A DNA stretch of 64,000 bases from Nonomuraea candida (GCF_000725485.1 NZ_JOAG01000003.1:1-64000), one strand, 5' to 3'; shown: positions 1 to 10,530, counted from the stretch's first letter. Program-made: numbers and translations. The notes: a model not told the origin generated them from the letters alone.

Positions 1-86
1 GACAAGTCGACCGCACCAACCACCGCGCGAGCACCACCATCGACGTCCTCACCGAACACCAGTTGACAGCAGCCCAAAGCCCTTAA
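1..86 (+). CDS. Possible 3' end of an unidentified gene
   Basis: The frame beginning at base 3 stays open for 27 codons and ends at TAA 84-86. About 21 of the 27 codons end in G or C, as expected for a real gene here. The visible tail reads TTIDVLTEHQLTAAQSP and does not identify a family. The rest of the gene lies before the window. It could also be chance open frame in GC-rich DNA. Confidence 0.35.
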   Translation, partial: QVDRTNHRASTTIDVLTEHQLTAAQSP

Positions 87-184
87 CTTCCCGGCATTGG
101 CTCTAGCCCTCGTGCCGCCTCGCACCGGAAGCGATCGGGCCATTGGAAGACCAAGAGCGCTTTCGCGTGCGACAATCAAGTCAC

Positions 185-2287
<2,103 letters not shown>

Positions 2288-2311
<24 letters not shown>

Positions 2312-2402
2312 ACGAACAGCCCCGGCAGGCGAAGCCCTGGACGAACAGCCCCGGCAGGCGAAGGTCTGAACGTCAGCCCTGGAAGGCGAAGCCCTGGACG
2401 AT
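2288..2402. repeat. Four 28-29 bp units spanning the glgX stop
   Basis: The units begin CAGCCCCGGCAGGC at 2288, 2317 and 2346, with a fourth, CAGCCCTGGAAGGC, at 2374. The first unit lies inside glgX and contains its TGA (2309-2311, in GGTTTGAACG). The third unit keeps GGTCTGAACG, whereas the second and fourth read GCCCTGGACG. The array thus starts in coding sequence and continues downstream. Confidence 0.9.
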
Positions 2403-2440
2403 CGTCCCCGGGCCGATGAGCCTGCCGGGCCGGAGCCGGG

Positions 2441-2836
2441 TCAGAAGACGCGGGTCGCGCTGGCCGCGAGGAACACCAGCGTGAAGACCGTCACCCCGGC
2501 CAGGCCGTGCAGCGCCACCGCGAGCGCGGGGAAGCCGCGTCCCGCCGTCGTGTGCCGGCCCGCGCCCAGCCAGCGGGTGAGCATCGCGAACCCCAGCAGC
2601 GCCGCCGCGGCCAGCCCCGCGAACGCCGCCCACACCAGCGCCCGGCTGCCCGTGATCAGCCCGGCCGCCCAGAGCACCAGCGCCGAGACCGCCAGCGCCG
2701 GATGGGCGACGACCAGGGTGGCGGGGAAGCGGGTGACCTTGGCGCGGCGCAGGCCGCCGTTCGCCACCCAGAACGACAGCAGGTAGACCCCGGCGAGCGC
2801 GGCGATCGTCCACGCCACGGCGGTGACCAGGCCCAT
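2441..2836 (-). CDS. Small four-helix membrane protein, unknown function
   Basis: This 131-aa protein has four hydrophobic segments, at about residues 2-22, 42-62, 66-86 and 107-128, and short charged loops (LRRAKVTRFP, TRWLGAGRHT). It should sit in the cytoplasmic membrane. No catalytic motif is visible and I do not recognise a named family. It is convergent with glgX and divergent from the reductase gene at 2982. The regular hydrophobic pattern supports a real gene. Confidence 0.75.
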   Translation of the reverse strand: MGLVTAVAWTIAALAGVYLLSFWVANGGLRRAKVTRFPATLVVAHPALAVSALVLWAAGLITGSRALVWAAFAGLAAAALLGFAMLTRWLGAGRHTTAGRGFPALAVALHGLAGVTVFTLVFLAASATRVF

Positions 2837-2981
2837 GGCCCGCCCCCCTCCCCCTCAGCCCCTATCCCTATCGTCACGTTAAGCGGAGAATCGCCGATAC
2901 GTCCGGGCAATAGGGAAAAGCGGTATCCCGCCGGAAAACCCCCGTCGGATGAATGTCGGTGCGGTGTGCCAAGGTAGAGGA

Positions 2982-3722
2982 GTGCGGCGCATCTATCCCG
3001 ACATACAGGACAATCCGGACATCGTGCAGGCCTACGCCTACCCCGAGGACCGGCCGTGGCTGCGGCTCAACATGGTCGCCAGCGTCGACGGCGCGGCCTG
3101 GCTCAAGGGGCGGTCGGGGCCGCTGTCGAGCACGGGCGACAAACGCGTCTTCCAGACCCTGCGCGGGCTGGCCGACGTGATCGTCGCGGGCGCCGCGACC
3201 GTGCGCAAGGAGGGCTACGGCCCGGTCCCGCCGCGCGAGGCGTGGGCGGAGGTGCGCCAGGGCCGTCCCGAGGTGCCGCCCATCGCCGTGATCAGCCGCA
3301 GCCTCGCCCTCGACTTCGACGGCGAGCTGTTCACCGACGCGCCCAGCAGGACGATCGTGATCACCTGCGAGGCCGCGCCCCACGAGCGGCGCAAGGAGGC
3401 GGCCCGGCGGTCCGACCTGATCGTGGCCGGCGAGGAGCGGGTGGACATGCGGCAGGCCGTGGCCGAGCTGCACAAACGGGGGCTGACCAGGGTGCTGTGC
3501 GAGGGCGGCCCCCGGATCAACGCCCAGCTCTCGGCCTGCGACGTGGTCGACGAGCTGTGCCTGTCGATCAGCCCGCTCCTGGTCGGGGGCGGCGCGGCGC
3601 GCATCCAGAACGGCGAGCCCGCGCAGGTCAGGCTGGATCTCAGCCAGGTGCTGGAGGAGGACGGCGTGCTCTTCTGCAAATACACGAGGAGCTCGCGAGC
3701 GGACGAGGGGGCACAGGCATGA
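2982..3722 (+). CDS. RibD C-terminal-domain reductase (pyrimidine reductase family)
   Basis: This 246-aa protein is a RibD C-terminal/DHFR-fold reductase, the group that uses NADPH to reduce the ribosyl chain of riboflavin precursors. Diagnostic stretches are RPWLRLNMVASVDG, GPLSSTGDKRVFQTLRGLAD, VIVAGAATVRKEGYGP and VLCEGGPRINAQL. The deaminase half of RibD is absent, so it is a stand-alone reductase whose actual substrate is open. GTG 2982 (MRRIYPDIQ) is preferred for its AGGTAGAGG upstream; an ATG at 2949 is in frame. Its stop overlaps the ligase start by 4 nt (ATGA), indicating translational coupling. Confidence 0.85.
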   Translation: MRRIYPDIQDNPDIVQAYAYPEDRPWLRLNMVASVDGAAWLKGRSGPLSSTGDKRVFQTLRGLADVIVAGAATVRKEGYGPVPPREAWAEVRQGRPEVPPIAVISRSLALDFDGELFTDAPSRTIVITCEAAPHERRKEAARRSDLIVAGEERVDMRQAVAELHKRGLTRVLCEGGPRINAQLSACDVVDELCLSISPLLVGGGAARIQNGEPAQVRLDLSQVLEEDGVLFCKYTRSSRADEGAQA

Positions 3723-4888
3723 CCGAACCGACTGAGCTGACGGAGCCGGTGGCGGGGGCCGGGGGTGACGAAGAGCCCGAGCCGGTGCCCAACCTGCCGG
3801 TGCGGCCGCCGGTGCCGCCGATGCTGGCCAAGCCGGTCAAGACCATGCCGAAGCAGGACGGCACGCTCTACTACGAGCCGAAGTGGGACGGGTTCCGGTG
3901 CATCGTCTTCCGCGACGGCGACGAGGTCTACCTCGGCAGCCGCAACGAACGGCCGTTCACCCGCTACTTCCCCGAGCTGGTCGAGGCGGTCAGGAGGGAG
4001 CTGCCCGAAAGGTGCGTGGTCGACGGCGAGATCGTGCTGCCGATGGGCTCGCAGCTCGACTTCGACGCGTTGCAGCAGCGCATCCATCCGGCCAAGTCGC
4101 GGGTGGCGCTGCTGGCCGAGCGCACGCCGGCCCAGTTCGTCGCGTTCGACCTGCTGGCGCTGGGTGACGAGTCGCTCATGGAGGTGCCGTTCTCCGAGCG
4201 GCGGGCGCGGCTGGTGGGGTTGTTCGGCGAGAAGGGCGGCTCCATCCGGCTGACCCCGGTCACCACCAACTACGAGCAGGCGGGCGAGTGGTTCGAGATG
4301 TTCGAGGGGGCCGGGCTCGACGGGATCATCGTCAAGCCGGGCGACCAGCCGTACATCCCGGACAAGCGCACGATGTTCAAGGTCAAGCACGAGCGCACCG
4401 CCGACGTGGTGGTGTGCGGCTACCGCGAGCACAAGTCGGGGCCGATCGTGGGCTCGCTGCTGCTCGGCCTCTACGGCGACGACGGGCGGCTGCACCACGT
4501 GGGCGTGGCGGCCTCGTTCCCGATGAAGCGCAGGGCGGAGCTGGTCGAGGAGCTCAGGCCCTACCTCGCGGAGCTGAGCGAGCATCCGTGGGGACACTGG
4601 GCCGAGCAGGCGCAGGCCAACCTCGGGCAGCCGGCCGCCGGGCCCGCGACGGGCGGGCAGCGGGTGCCGGGCGCGGTGTCGCGGTGGAACGCCAAGAAGG
4701 ACCTGTCGTTCATCCCGCTCAGGCCGGAGCTGGTGATGGAGGTGGCCTACGACCAGATGGAGGGCGACCGGTTCCGGCACACGGCGCACTTCCGGCGGTG
4801 GCGCCCTGACCGCACCCCCGAATCGTGCACTTATGAGCAGTTGGAGCGTCCGGTTAGTTACAACCTTGACGACATCCTTGCCCGCTAG
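3719..4888 (+). CDS. ligC: ATP-dependent DNA ligase (LigC-like)
   Basis: This 389-aa ligase seals nicks through an enzyme-AMP intermediate. The nucleotidyl lysine is Lys55 in EPKWDGFR (motif KxDG). SRNERPFTRYFPEL, DGEIVLP, FVAFDLLALG, DGIIVKPGDQPY and FKVKHERTADVVV are further adenylation-domain motifs; an OB domain follows from about residue 240. Size and layout fit the LigC class used in bacterial end joining or backup repair. The first 30 residues are acidic and probably disordered. A stand-alone LigD-type polymerase lies about 9 kb away. No Ku gene is visible nearby. Confidence 0.9.
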   Translation: MTEPTELTEPVAGAGGDEEPEPVPNLPVRPPVPPMLAKPVKTMPKQDGTLYYEPKWDGFRCIVFRDGDEVYLGSRNERPFTRYFPELVEAVRRELPERCVVDGEIVLPMGSQLDFDALQQRIHPAKSRVALLAERTPAQFVAFDLLALGDESLMEVPFSERRARLVGLFGEKGGSIRLTPVTTNYEQAGEWFEMFEGAGLDGIIVKPGDQPYIPDKRTMFKVKHERTADVVVCGYREHKSGPIVGSLLLGLYGDDGRLHHVGVAASFPMKRRAELVEELRPYLAELSEHPWGHWAEQAQANLGQPAAGPATGGQRVPGAVSRWNAKKDLSFIPLRPELVMEVAYDQMEGDRFRHTAHFRRWRPDRTPESCTYEQLERPVSYNLDDILAR

Positions 4889-4901
4889 CCCGAGATCCCG
4901 T

Positions 4902-4915
4902 TATATCTCGATATA
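4902..4915. promoter_or_regulatory. Palindrome TATATCTCGATATA at a start codon
   Basis: TATATC and GATATA are exact inverted arms around a 2-nt centre, ending on the A of the ATG at 4915. An AT-only palindrome is rare in this GC-rich DNA. It could be an operator or part of a leaderless promoter, because no Shine-Dalgarno sequence precedes the gene. Confidence 0.55.
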
Positions 4916-5256
4916 TGAGCACAGGGGATGAGTTAAAGGCGGCCGTGGCCGCACGGCGTGATCTCGGGCCCGACTTCGAGGACGCCGTGGTGGAGTCGTT
5001 TCTCGACAAGATGGGCCAGGAGATCGACCGGCGGGTGGACGAGCGGCTGGCCAAGGCCGCCCCGCAGGCGCCGGCCCGGCAGAGCACGACGGCCGACGGG
5101 CAGCGGCTGGCGCTGGCGATCGTCTCGCTGTCGCTGGGCACCCTCGCCACCCTCGTTCTCGTGCTGACGGGCAACCGGATGTCCTACGTGATCCCGGTCT
5201 GGATCTGCATCATCATCGTGAACGTGCTGTTCAACAACAACCGGGGCAAGGGCTAG
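4915..5256 (+). CDS. Small membrane protein with acidic N-terminus
   Basis: This 113-aa protein has a charged N-terminal helix (to about residue 60, including DFEDAVVESFLDKMGQEIDR) followed by two hydrophobic segments (about 64-83 and 89-106), ending in NNNRGKG. It resembles small actinobacterial integral membrane proteins of unknown function. It follows the ligase by 26 nt and could be co-transcribed. A palindrome overlaps its ATG. It is convergent with the YfiH-type gene, whose stop overlaps its 3' end by 4 nt. Confidence 0.75.
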   Translation: MSTGDELKAAVAARRDLGPDFEDAVVESFLDKMGQEIDRRVDERLAKAAPQAPARQSTTADGQRLALAIVSLSLGTLATLVLVLTGNRMSYVIPVWICIIIVNVLFNNNRGKG

Positions 5257-5960
5257 GACAGCCAGATGAGCCCGGCGAACCGGCCGCCGGGCTGCTCCCT
5301 GCGGTGGGAGTAGAGCTCCTGCGACTCGATCGTGCAGCGGGCGTCGTGGCGCACGTCGGCCACGCCCGCCGCCCTGAGCTGGGCCTCGATCCCGGCACGC
5401 AGGTCCAGCGCGGGGGTCTGCCACGACGTCGTGGACCACGTCGCCGGCACCTTCGCGGCCACCCGCGCCCGCAGGTCGGCGGGCACCTCGTAGCAGCGGC
5501 CGCACGCGCCCGGGCCGATCAGCGCCACCATCCGGCCGGGCTCGGCCCCCTTGCCCGCCATGGCCTCGACCAGGGCCGTGGCGATGCCCGCCTCGGTGCC
5601 GGGGCGGCCGGAGTGGGCCGCGCCGACCATCCTGGCCACCGGGTCGGCCACCAGCACGGCGGGGCAGTCGGCGCCGAGCGAGGCCAGCGCCAGGCCGGGC
5701 TCGGTGGTGAACACGCCGTCGAGCTCGGGCGGGTCGTCGCCGAACGGCTCGCTCACGTAGGCGACGTCGGCGCTGTGGACCTGGCGCATGAACACCACGG
5801 CCCGCACGCCCAGCTCGGCCCTGAGCCCCTCGCGGTTGGCCCGGACGTTCGCCGGGTCGTCGCCGACCAGGCCGCCGAGGTTGCGCGAGCCGTAGGGCGG
5901 GGCGCTGACCCCTCCGTGACGGTCGGTGATGACGGTGTGGACACCGGGGGCGAGCTGCAT
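5253..5960 (-). CDS. YfiH/laccase-domain (polyphenol oxidase family) protein
   Basis: This 235-aa cytoplasmic protein belongs to the YfiH/LACC1 family. Characterised members act on purine nucleosides (phosphorylase and deaminase activities), although annotations often say polyphenol oxidase. The zinc-site motifs are present in order: RQVHSADVAYV, LGADCPAVLVAD, GAAHSGRPG and IGPGACGRCYEV. Length is normal. ATG 5960 (MQLAPGVHTVITDRHGG) is preferred; an in-frame TTG at 5987 would add nine residues. In many actinobacteria a member sits in the cell-division region, which is not the case here. Confidence 0.85.
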   Translation of the reverse strand: MQLAPGVHTVITDRHGGVSAPPYGSRNLGGLVGDDPANVRANREGLRAELGVRAVVFMRQVHSADVAYVSEPFGDDPPELDGVFTTEPGLALASLGADCPAVLVADPVARMVGAAHSGRPGTEAGIATALVEAMAGKGAEPGRMVALIGPGACGRCYEVPADLRARVAAKVPATWSTTSWQTPALDLRAGIEAQLRAAGVADVRHDARCTIESQELYSHRREQPGGRFAGLIWLS

Positions 5961-5991
5961 ACTCCCGATCTTAGAGCGGCCGGGCAAGGCT

Positions 5992-6068
5992 CGGCCCAGG
6001 CCGGGCCGAGGCGGCCGGGCCCGGGCCAGGCGACAGGGCCCAGGCCAGGCGACAGGGTCCGAGCCAGG
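5992..6068. repeat. Four degenerate 19-20 bp units after the methyltransferase
   Basis: Read on the minus strand, the units are CCTGGCTCGGACCCTGTCG, CCTGGCCTGGGCCCTGTCG, CCTGGCCCGGGCCCGGCCG and a divergent fourth. The array begins three bases after the TGA of the methyltransferase gene (6072-6074) and fills the gap to the next promoter. Confidence 0.75.
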
Positions 6069-6071
6069 TGG

Positions 6072-7145
6072 TCAGGGGTTGAGGCGGTGGACCGTGAGGG
6101 GGCCGCCGCCCCAGCGGCCGATCGCCTCCTCGTCGGCGAAGGCCAGCACCCGCATCATGTTGCCGCCGTCGCTCAGCTTCACGTTGCGGCGCAGCCGGCG
6201 GGCCAGGTCGGCGGGCAGGTTGGTGGTGCCGGCCTCGATCGTGTCCCCGTAGTGCGGCGCGAAGGCCACCCCCGCGAAGCCGGTGCGGCGCAGCAGCGTG
6301 GGCACGGTCTCGGAGGAGTAGAACATCAGGTGGTTCTTGGTGAAGCCGCTCCACTTGGAGCCGTACGCCTTCAGCAGCAGCGAGCGGGCGTTCACGGTCA
6401 GGATGAGCAGCACCCCGCCGGGCGCCAGCAGGGAGCGGAACCGCTGGAAGTCCTCCAGCGGCCTGGGCAGGTGCGCCAGCACCGACCACAGGGTGATCAC
6501 GTCGAAGCCGCCGGCGGCGATCTCGGGCACGTCCTCGGGCGAGCCGAAGTAGGTGCGGGCCCGGCTGAGCCGCTCGTTGGCCTGGGCCACCGACTCCGGC
6601 GACAGGTCCACCCCGCAGGCGTCGAAGCCGCGCTGCTCGGCCAGCTCCAGGAAGAGCCCGACGCCGGAGCCGAAGTCGAGCAGCCGGCGCTCCTTGCCCT
6701 CGTCGAACACCGGCGAGAAGGCGCGCATGGTCAGCTCGTAGCGGCGTTGCCGGTTGGCGGCGTATTTGCCGGTCAGGAAGGTGCTGTAGCCGGTGGCGTA
6801 GAGGTCGCCGAGGCGCTCGGGGCGGACGTTCGGGTTGCGGTAGAGGAAGCCGCAGGAGGGGCAGCGCACGACGTGGTAGCGCCAGCCGTTGCCGCCGGTC
6901 GGCTCGTACAGGGGCTGCTGGCGGGACTCCCCGCACATCATGCAGCTCAGGAACTCCTCGATCTCGCCCAGCGGCCGCAGCCGCTGGTAGTCGGCGAGCG
7001 ACATGATCGGCGACCGCCTGATCAGCAGGCGCCACTGCGCCTCGCGGACGAGCCGCTCCCCTGGACGGACATAGACCCGCTGTCCCCACGGGACGCGGTC
7101 GTAACGTGAGCCGTACGCCAGCCGGCCGAACAATCTGCGCGCCAT
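6072..7145 (-). CDS. Class I SAM-dependent methyltransferase with zinc-ribbon N-terminus
   Basis: This 357-aa protein has an N-terminal zinc-ribbon-like segment (CMMCGES ... RCPSCGFLYRNP, about residues 67-105) followed by a Rossmann methyltransferase domain: LLDFGSGVGLFLELAEQRGF is motif I, CGVDLSPESV is motif II, FDVITLWSVLAHL follows, and LLAPGGVLLILTVN ends the core. This layout resembles sugar or lipid-linked methyltransferases of the Methyltransf_13/23 type; the substrate cannot be inferred. ATG 7145 has an upstream GGGTGG. It is divergent from the aldehyde dehydrogenase. Confidence 0.85.
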   Translation of the reverse strand: MARRLFGRLAYGSRYDRVPWGQRVYVRPGERLVREAQWRLLIRRSPIMSLADYQRLRPLGEIEEFLSCMMCGESRQQPLYEPTGGNGWRYHVVRCPSCGFLYRNPNVRPERLGDLYATGYSTFLTGKYAANRQRRYELTMRAFSPVFDEGKERRLLDFGSGVGLFLELAEQRGFDACGVDLSPESVAQANERLSRARTYFGSPEDVPEIAAGGFDVITLWSVLAHLPRPLEDFQRFRSLLAPGGVLLILTVNARSLLLKAYGSKWSGFTKNHLMFYSSETVPTLLRRTGFAGVAFAPHYGDTIEAGTTNLPADLARRLRRNVKLSDGGNMMRVLAFADEEAIGRWGGGPLTVHRLNP

Positions 7146-7258
7146 CGCCACCACCCTTTTCGGGGGCTCTTGCCCCGGCTGATCGCGGCCATGCGCCCGG
7201 CTTCGGGCACTTTACGTGATCTTTGGCGGCGCCAGGCCGATCACTGGCCGGGCGCCTT

Positions 7259-7278
7259 GACCAAGCATATGCTTGGTC
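7259..7278. promoter_or_regulatory. Perfect 20-bp palindrome upstream of aldehyde dehydrogenase
   Basis: GACCAAGCATATGCTTGGTC is exactly self-complementary over all 20 bases and ends two bases before the ATG at 7281. It occupies the position where a ribosome binding site would lie, so a bound dimeric repressor would block transcription or initiation. No regulator gene is adjacent. Confidence 0.8.
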
Positions 7279-7280
7279 GC

Positions 7281-8714
7281 ATGCCTGAGTTCCGCAACCT
7301 CATCGGCGGCGAGCTGGTCGCCTGCGCGCGCACGATGGAGACGGTCAACCCGGCCACGGGCGAGCCCTGGGCCGAGATCCCGGCCGGCGGCCCCGCCGAC
7401 GCCGACGCCGCCGTGGCCGCGGCGGCCCGCGCCTTCCCCGGCTGGGCCGCGCTGCCCGCCGCGGCCAGGGCCCACTACCTGCGCAAGGTGTCGGAGGTGT
7501 TCGGCCGGCACGCCGAGGAGCTGGCCAGGCTGGAGACCCGCGACAACGGCAGGATCCTGCGCGACACGCTGAAGCGGGACCTGCCGGGCATGGCCCATCT
7601 GTGGCAGCTGGCCGCCGGTCAGTGCCTCGACGCGGTCAGGGGCGACACCGTGGTGCTGGGGCCCGACACGCTCGGGCTGACCCGGCGGGAGCCGTACGGG
7701 GTGGCGGTCTGCATCATCCCGTGGAACTCCCCCATCTCGACCTTCTCGGCCAAGGCCGCGTACGCGCTGGCGGCGGGGAACACGGTGATCGTCAAGCCGG
7801 CCGAGCAGGCGAGCGCGTCCGTGCTGCGGCTGGGCGAGCTGCTGGCCGAGGTGTTCCCGCCCGGCGTGCTCAACATCGTCAGCGGCCCGGGCGAGGAGAT
7901 CGGGGACGCGCTCGTCCGGCACCGCGGCGTCGCCAAGATCAGCCTCACCGGCTCCACCGCCACCGGCCGGGCCATCACCCGGGCCTCGGCCGACGCGCTG
8001 AAGCCGATGACGTTCGAGCTGGGCGGCAAGTCGCCCAACATCGTCTTCCCCGACGCCGACCTGGACGCCGCCACCGCCGGCGTCACCGTGAACTCCGTCT
8101 ACACGGGCAATGCCGGGCAGGTGTGCGTGGCCGGCTCACGCATCCTCGTCCACCGCTCGATCTGGGAGGAGATGCTCGGGCGCATCGAGCGGGCCTGCGC
8201 CGGGCTGGTGCTGGGGGATCCGCTGGACCTGGCGACCACGATGGGGCCGATCGTGTCGGCCGGGCAGTACGAGCGCGTCACGTCGTATCTGGAGCTGGCC
8301 GAGAAGGAGGGCGCCAGGCTCGTCTTCGGCGGCCGGACCGGGGCGGACGTGGTGCCCGCGCTGCCCGGCGGCTACTGGGTGGCGCCCACGCTCTACACGA
8401 CGGAGGACAACGCGCTGCGCGTGTGCCAGGAGGAAATCTTCGGGCCGGTGGCGGTGGCCATCCCGTTCTCGACCGAGGAGGAGGCGGTGGCGATCGCGAA
8501 CGACTCCCCGTACGGGCTGGCGGCCGGGGTGTGGACGCGCGACCTGGGGCGGGCGCACCGCCTCGTGCGGGACCTGCGCAGCGGCACGGTGTGGGTGAAC
8601 ACCTTCCGCCAGATGCCGCCGGGGCTGCCGTTCGGCGGGGTCAAGGACAGCGGGTACGGCCACGATTCGGTCCTTGAGTACACCCGTGAAAAGGCAGCCG
8701 TTATCCAGATCTAG
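7281..8714 (+). CDS. NAD(P)-dependent aldehyde dehydrogenase
   Basis: This 477-aa ALDH superfamily enzyme oxidises an aldehyde to the acid. The catalytic Cys282 lies in GNAGQVCVAGSR, and the general-base Glu246 in FELGGKSPN is 36 residues before it. Cofactor-site motifs are IIPWNSPI, VKPAEQAS and LTGSTATGR; EEIFGPVAVAIPF and GLPFGGVKDSGYG complete the fold. Length is normal. ATG 7281 (MPEFRNLIGG) is used; an ATG at 7269 lies inside the palindrome. There is no clear Shine-Dalgarno sequence. The substrate is unknown. Confidence 0.9.
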   Translation: MPEFRNLIGGELVACARTMETVNPATGEPWAEIPAGGPADADAAVAAAARAFPGWAALPAAARAHYLRKVSEVFGRHAEELARLETRDNGRILRDTLKRDLPGMAHLWQLAAGQCLDAVRGDTVVLGPDTLGLTRREPYGVAVCIIPWNSPISTFSAKAAYALAAGNTVIVKPAEQASASVLRLGELLAEVFPPGVLNIVSGPGEEIGDALVRHRGVAKISLTGSTATGRAITRASADALKPMTFELGGKSPNIVFPDADLDAATAGVTVNSVYTGNAGQVCVAGSRILVHRSIWEEMLGRIERACAGLVLGDPLDLATTMGPIVSAGQYERVTSYLELAEKEGARLVFGGRTGADVVPALPGGYWVAPTLYTTEDNALRVCQEEIFGPVAVAIPFSTEEEAVAIANDSPYGLAAGVWTRDLGRAHRLVRDLRSGTVWVNTFRQMPPGLPFGGVKDSGYGHDSVLEYTREKAAVIQI

Positions 8715-8733
8715 TTGGATAGATTTACCCCTC

Positions 8734-9609
8734 ATGAGCGAGGGGATCAAGGACCTTTCCGGGCTGTCCGACGCGGCGGCGCAGTCACGGGCCTCGGTGC
8801 TGCGCAGCCGGGCCGAATCGTACATCGCCCTGTCGCGCCACGACGCCGCGATCGCGGATCTGACGGAGTCGATCGCGCTGGCGCCGGAGAACGCCCGCGC
8901 CTGGCGGCTGCGCGGCGAGAGCCACCGCGTCATCGAGCGGTACGAGGCCGCGCTGGAGGACTTCGGCGAGGCCCTGCGCCTGGAGCCGGACAGCGCCTAC
9001 GCCCTCGGCTCGCGCGGCCAGACCTACGCCGCGCTGGGCCGCCTCGAGGAGGCCATGGACGACTTCGAGCACGCGCTCACCCTGTCCCCCGACTCCCTGT
9101 GGATCCTGGAGGCGAAGGCGGACGCGCTGGTGGACCTGGGCCGGCTGGACGAGGCCCTGGCGGAGCACACCAAGATCATCGAGCTGGACGAGAGCCTGGC
9201 GTACTCGTGGGTGGCCAGAGGCGACCTGTACCAGCGCATGAGGCTGTACGCCGAGGCGATCGACGACTACGCCAAGGCCCTGGAGGCCGACCCGGACTAC
9301 GTGCGGGCGCTGAGCCGGCGGGGCGAGGCGCTGCGCATGGCCGACCGCTACGAGGAGGCGCTCGCCGACCTGAACCGGGCGCTGGAGCTGGACCCCGGCA
9401 ACGACCGCGCGCTCGGGAGCCGGGGCGCGGTGCTGAGCGAGCTGGGCGACAACGAGGCGGCGCTGAAGGACCTGGACGCGGCCATCGAGCTGGACCCCGA
9501 GTACGTCTGGGCGTTCCGGGTGCGCGGGGAGATCCTGCAGGAGCTGGACCGGCACGAGGAGGCCATCGCCGACTTCACCCGGGCCCTCCACCTCGACTTC
9601 GGCGACTGA
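8734..9609 (+). CDS. Tetratricopeptide-repeat protein
   Basis: This 291-aa soluble protein consists almost entirely of about eight TPR units (34 residues each), for example AWRLRGESHRVIERYEAALE, ALGSRGQTYAALGRLEEAMD and ALGSRGAVLSELGDNEAALK. TPR arrays form superhelical scaffolds for protein binding. No catalytic domain is fused. The ATG at 8734 (MSEGIKDLSG) lies 19 nt after the aldehyde dehydrogenase stop, so the genes may be co-transcribed. An in-frame TTG upstream overlaps the previous gene and is less likely. Confidence 0.85.
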   Translation: MSEGIKDLSGLSDAAAQSRASVLRSRAESYIALSRHDAAIADLTESIALAPENARAWRLRGESHRVIERYEAALEDFGEALRLEPDSAYALGSRGQTYAALGRLEEAMDDFEHALTLSPDSLWILEAKADALVDLGRLDEALAEHTKIIELDESLAYSWVARGDLYQRMRLYAEAIDDYAKALEADPDYVRALSRRGEALRMADRYEEALADLNRALELDPGNDRALGSRGAVLSELGDNEAALKDLDAAIELDPEYVWAFRVRGEILQELDRHEEAIADFTRALHLDFGD

Positions 9610-9640
9610 CATCCCCCGGGCCGCCGCTCTCGCCCCGGGC

Positions 9641-9683
9641 GCCTCCGCCGGGGCCGCCGTTCTCGGGCGGTCCCGGCGGAGGC
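9641..9683. terminator. Bidirectional hairpin between TPR and RNHCP genes
   Basis: GCCTCCGCCGGG (9641) pairs perfectly with CCCGGCGGAGGC (ending 9683), with an inner CCGCC/GGCGG extension past one mismatch. It lies between two convergent genes and overlaps no other signal. There is no U-run, as is usual in actinomycetes. Confidence 0.8.
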
Positions 9684-9688
9684 GGGAA

Positions 9689-10090
9689 TCACAGGGCCAG
9701 CAGGGCGCTGACCGGCAGGCGGGAGTCGGACAGCGGGCGGATGGCGATGCGGAGCAGCGCCAGCGCGTTGTCGTCACCCGCGATGCGGTTGGCGCTGAGG
9801 CCTCCGCATGCCTGGCAGCTGTGGATGATCAGCCACTCCCCGTCATGCCGGACGGTGACGCTCAGCGCCGCCATCCGGCCCCGGCAGCCCGCCCGCCGGT
9901 CCCCGGGAATCCGGTGGTCGACGTGCAGGCTCGTGAGGCAGTGCGGGCAGTGGTTGCGGTGCGCGGTGCCGGGCGCGATCATCGGCACGTCCATCCGGCA
10001 CCCGACGCAGCGGAACGCGTCGCCGGGACCGGCGGTATGCACCTTCTTCGGTCGTTGCGGCCGTTCGCGGCCGGGGTTCCTCCTGGGCAT
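9689..10090 (-). CDS. RNHCP-domain zinc protein, second copy
   Basis: This 133-aa protein carries the RNHCP domain: FRCVGCRMDV, then HRNHCPHCLTSLHVD, and later IHSCQACGGLSANRIAGDDN. Four CxxC or CxxxC knuckles suggest a structural zinc site. The family is widespread in actinobacteria and its function is unknown. It starts one base after the stop of the upstream paralogue, so the pair should be translationally coupled. The two differ at their N-termini; this one has a basic tail MPRRNPGRERPQRPKK. Confidence 0.85.
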   Translation of the reverse strand: MPRRNPGRERPQRPKKVHTAGPGDAFRCVGCRMDVPMIAPGTAHRNHCPHCLTSLHVDHRIPGDRRAGCRGRMAALSVTVRHDGEWLIIHSCQACGGLSANRIAGDDNALALLRIAIRPLSDSRLPVSALLAL

Positions 10091-10091
10091 G

Positions 10092-10439
10092 TCACAGATC
10101 ACCGAACGCCTCAAGAGGGAACGGCGGCTGCGCCAGCGGCCGCACGGCCATGCGCATGAGGATGAGCTGGTTGTCGTCCCCGCAGATGGGGTTCGACGTC
10201 AGCTCGCCGCACCGGGTGCAGCGGTGAATGAGCATCCACTCCCCCGTGCGCAGGACGGCGATCGAGATGGGGATCATCCGTGACCTGCACTCGTCGAGCA
10301 GGTGCAGCGAGTGCAGGCAGCTCGGGCAGTGGTTGCGGCGTACGCCGTCGGGGGCGTGCGCGGTGACGGTCAGGCCGCAGCGTACGCAGGCGAACGTCTC
10401 TGTGCTCGCGATCGAGCGGGATTTGCCGTTGGCGGACAA
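10092..10439 (-). CDS. RNHCP-domain zinc protein, first copy
   Basis: This 115-aa protein has the same domain as its downstream neighbour: FACVRCGLTV, RRNHCPSCLHSLHLLDE and IHRCTRCGELTSNPICGDDN, with cysteines in matching positions. TTG 10439 is chosen because AAGGAG lies eight bases upstream. The tandem arrangement implies a duplication followed by divergence; the shared core is about 85 residues. A 25-codon leader ORF with a strong ribosome binding site lies 91 nt upstream on the same strand. Function is unknown. Confidence 0.85.
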   Translation of the reverse strand: MSANGKSRSIASTETFACVRCGLTVTAHAPDGVRRNHCPSCLHSLHLLDECRSRMIPISIAVLRTGEWMLIHRCTRCGELTSNPICGDDNQLILMRMAVRPLAQPPFPLEAFGDL

Positions 10440-10530
10440 CGTCGGTACTCCTTGCCGGAATGGTGAAACTCAGGAAGCAAGGAAGCCCTGGCGCGCCTCG
10501 TGGGCATGCCGTCGCGCGGCAGGCGGTCTC

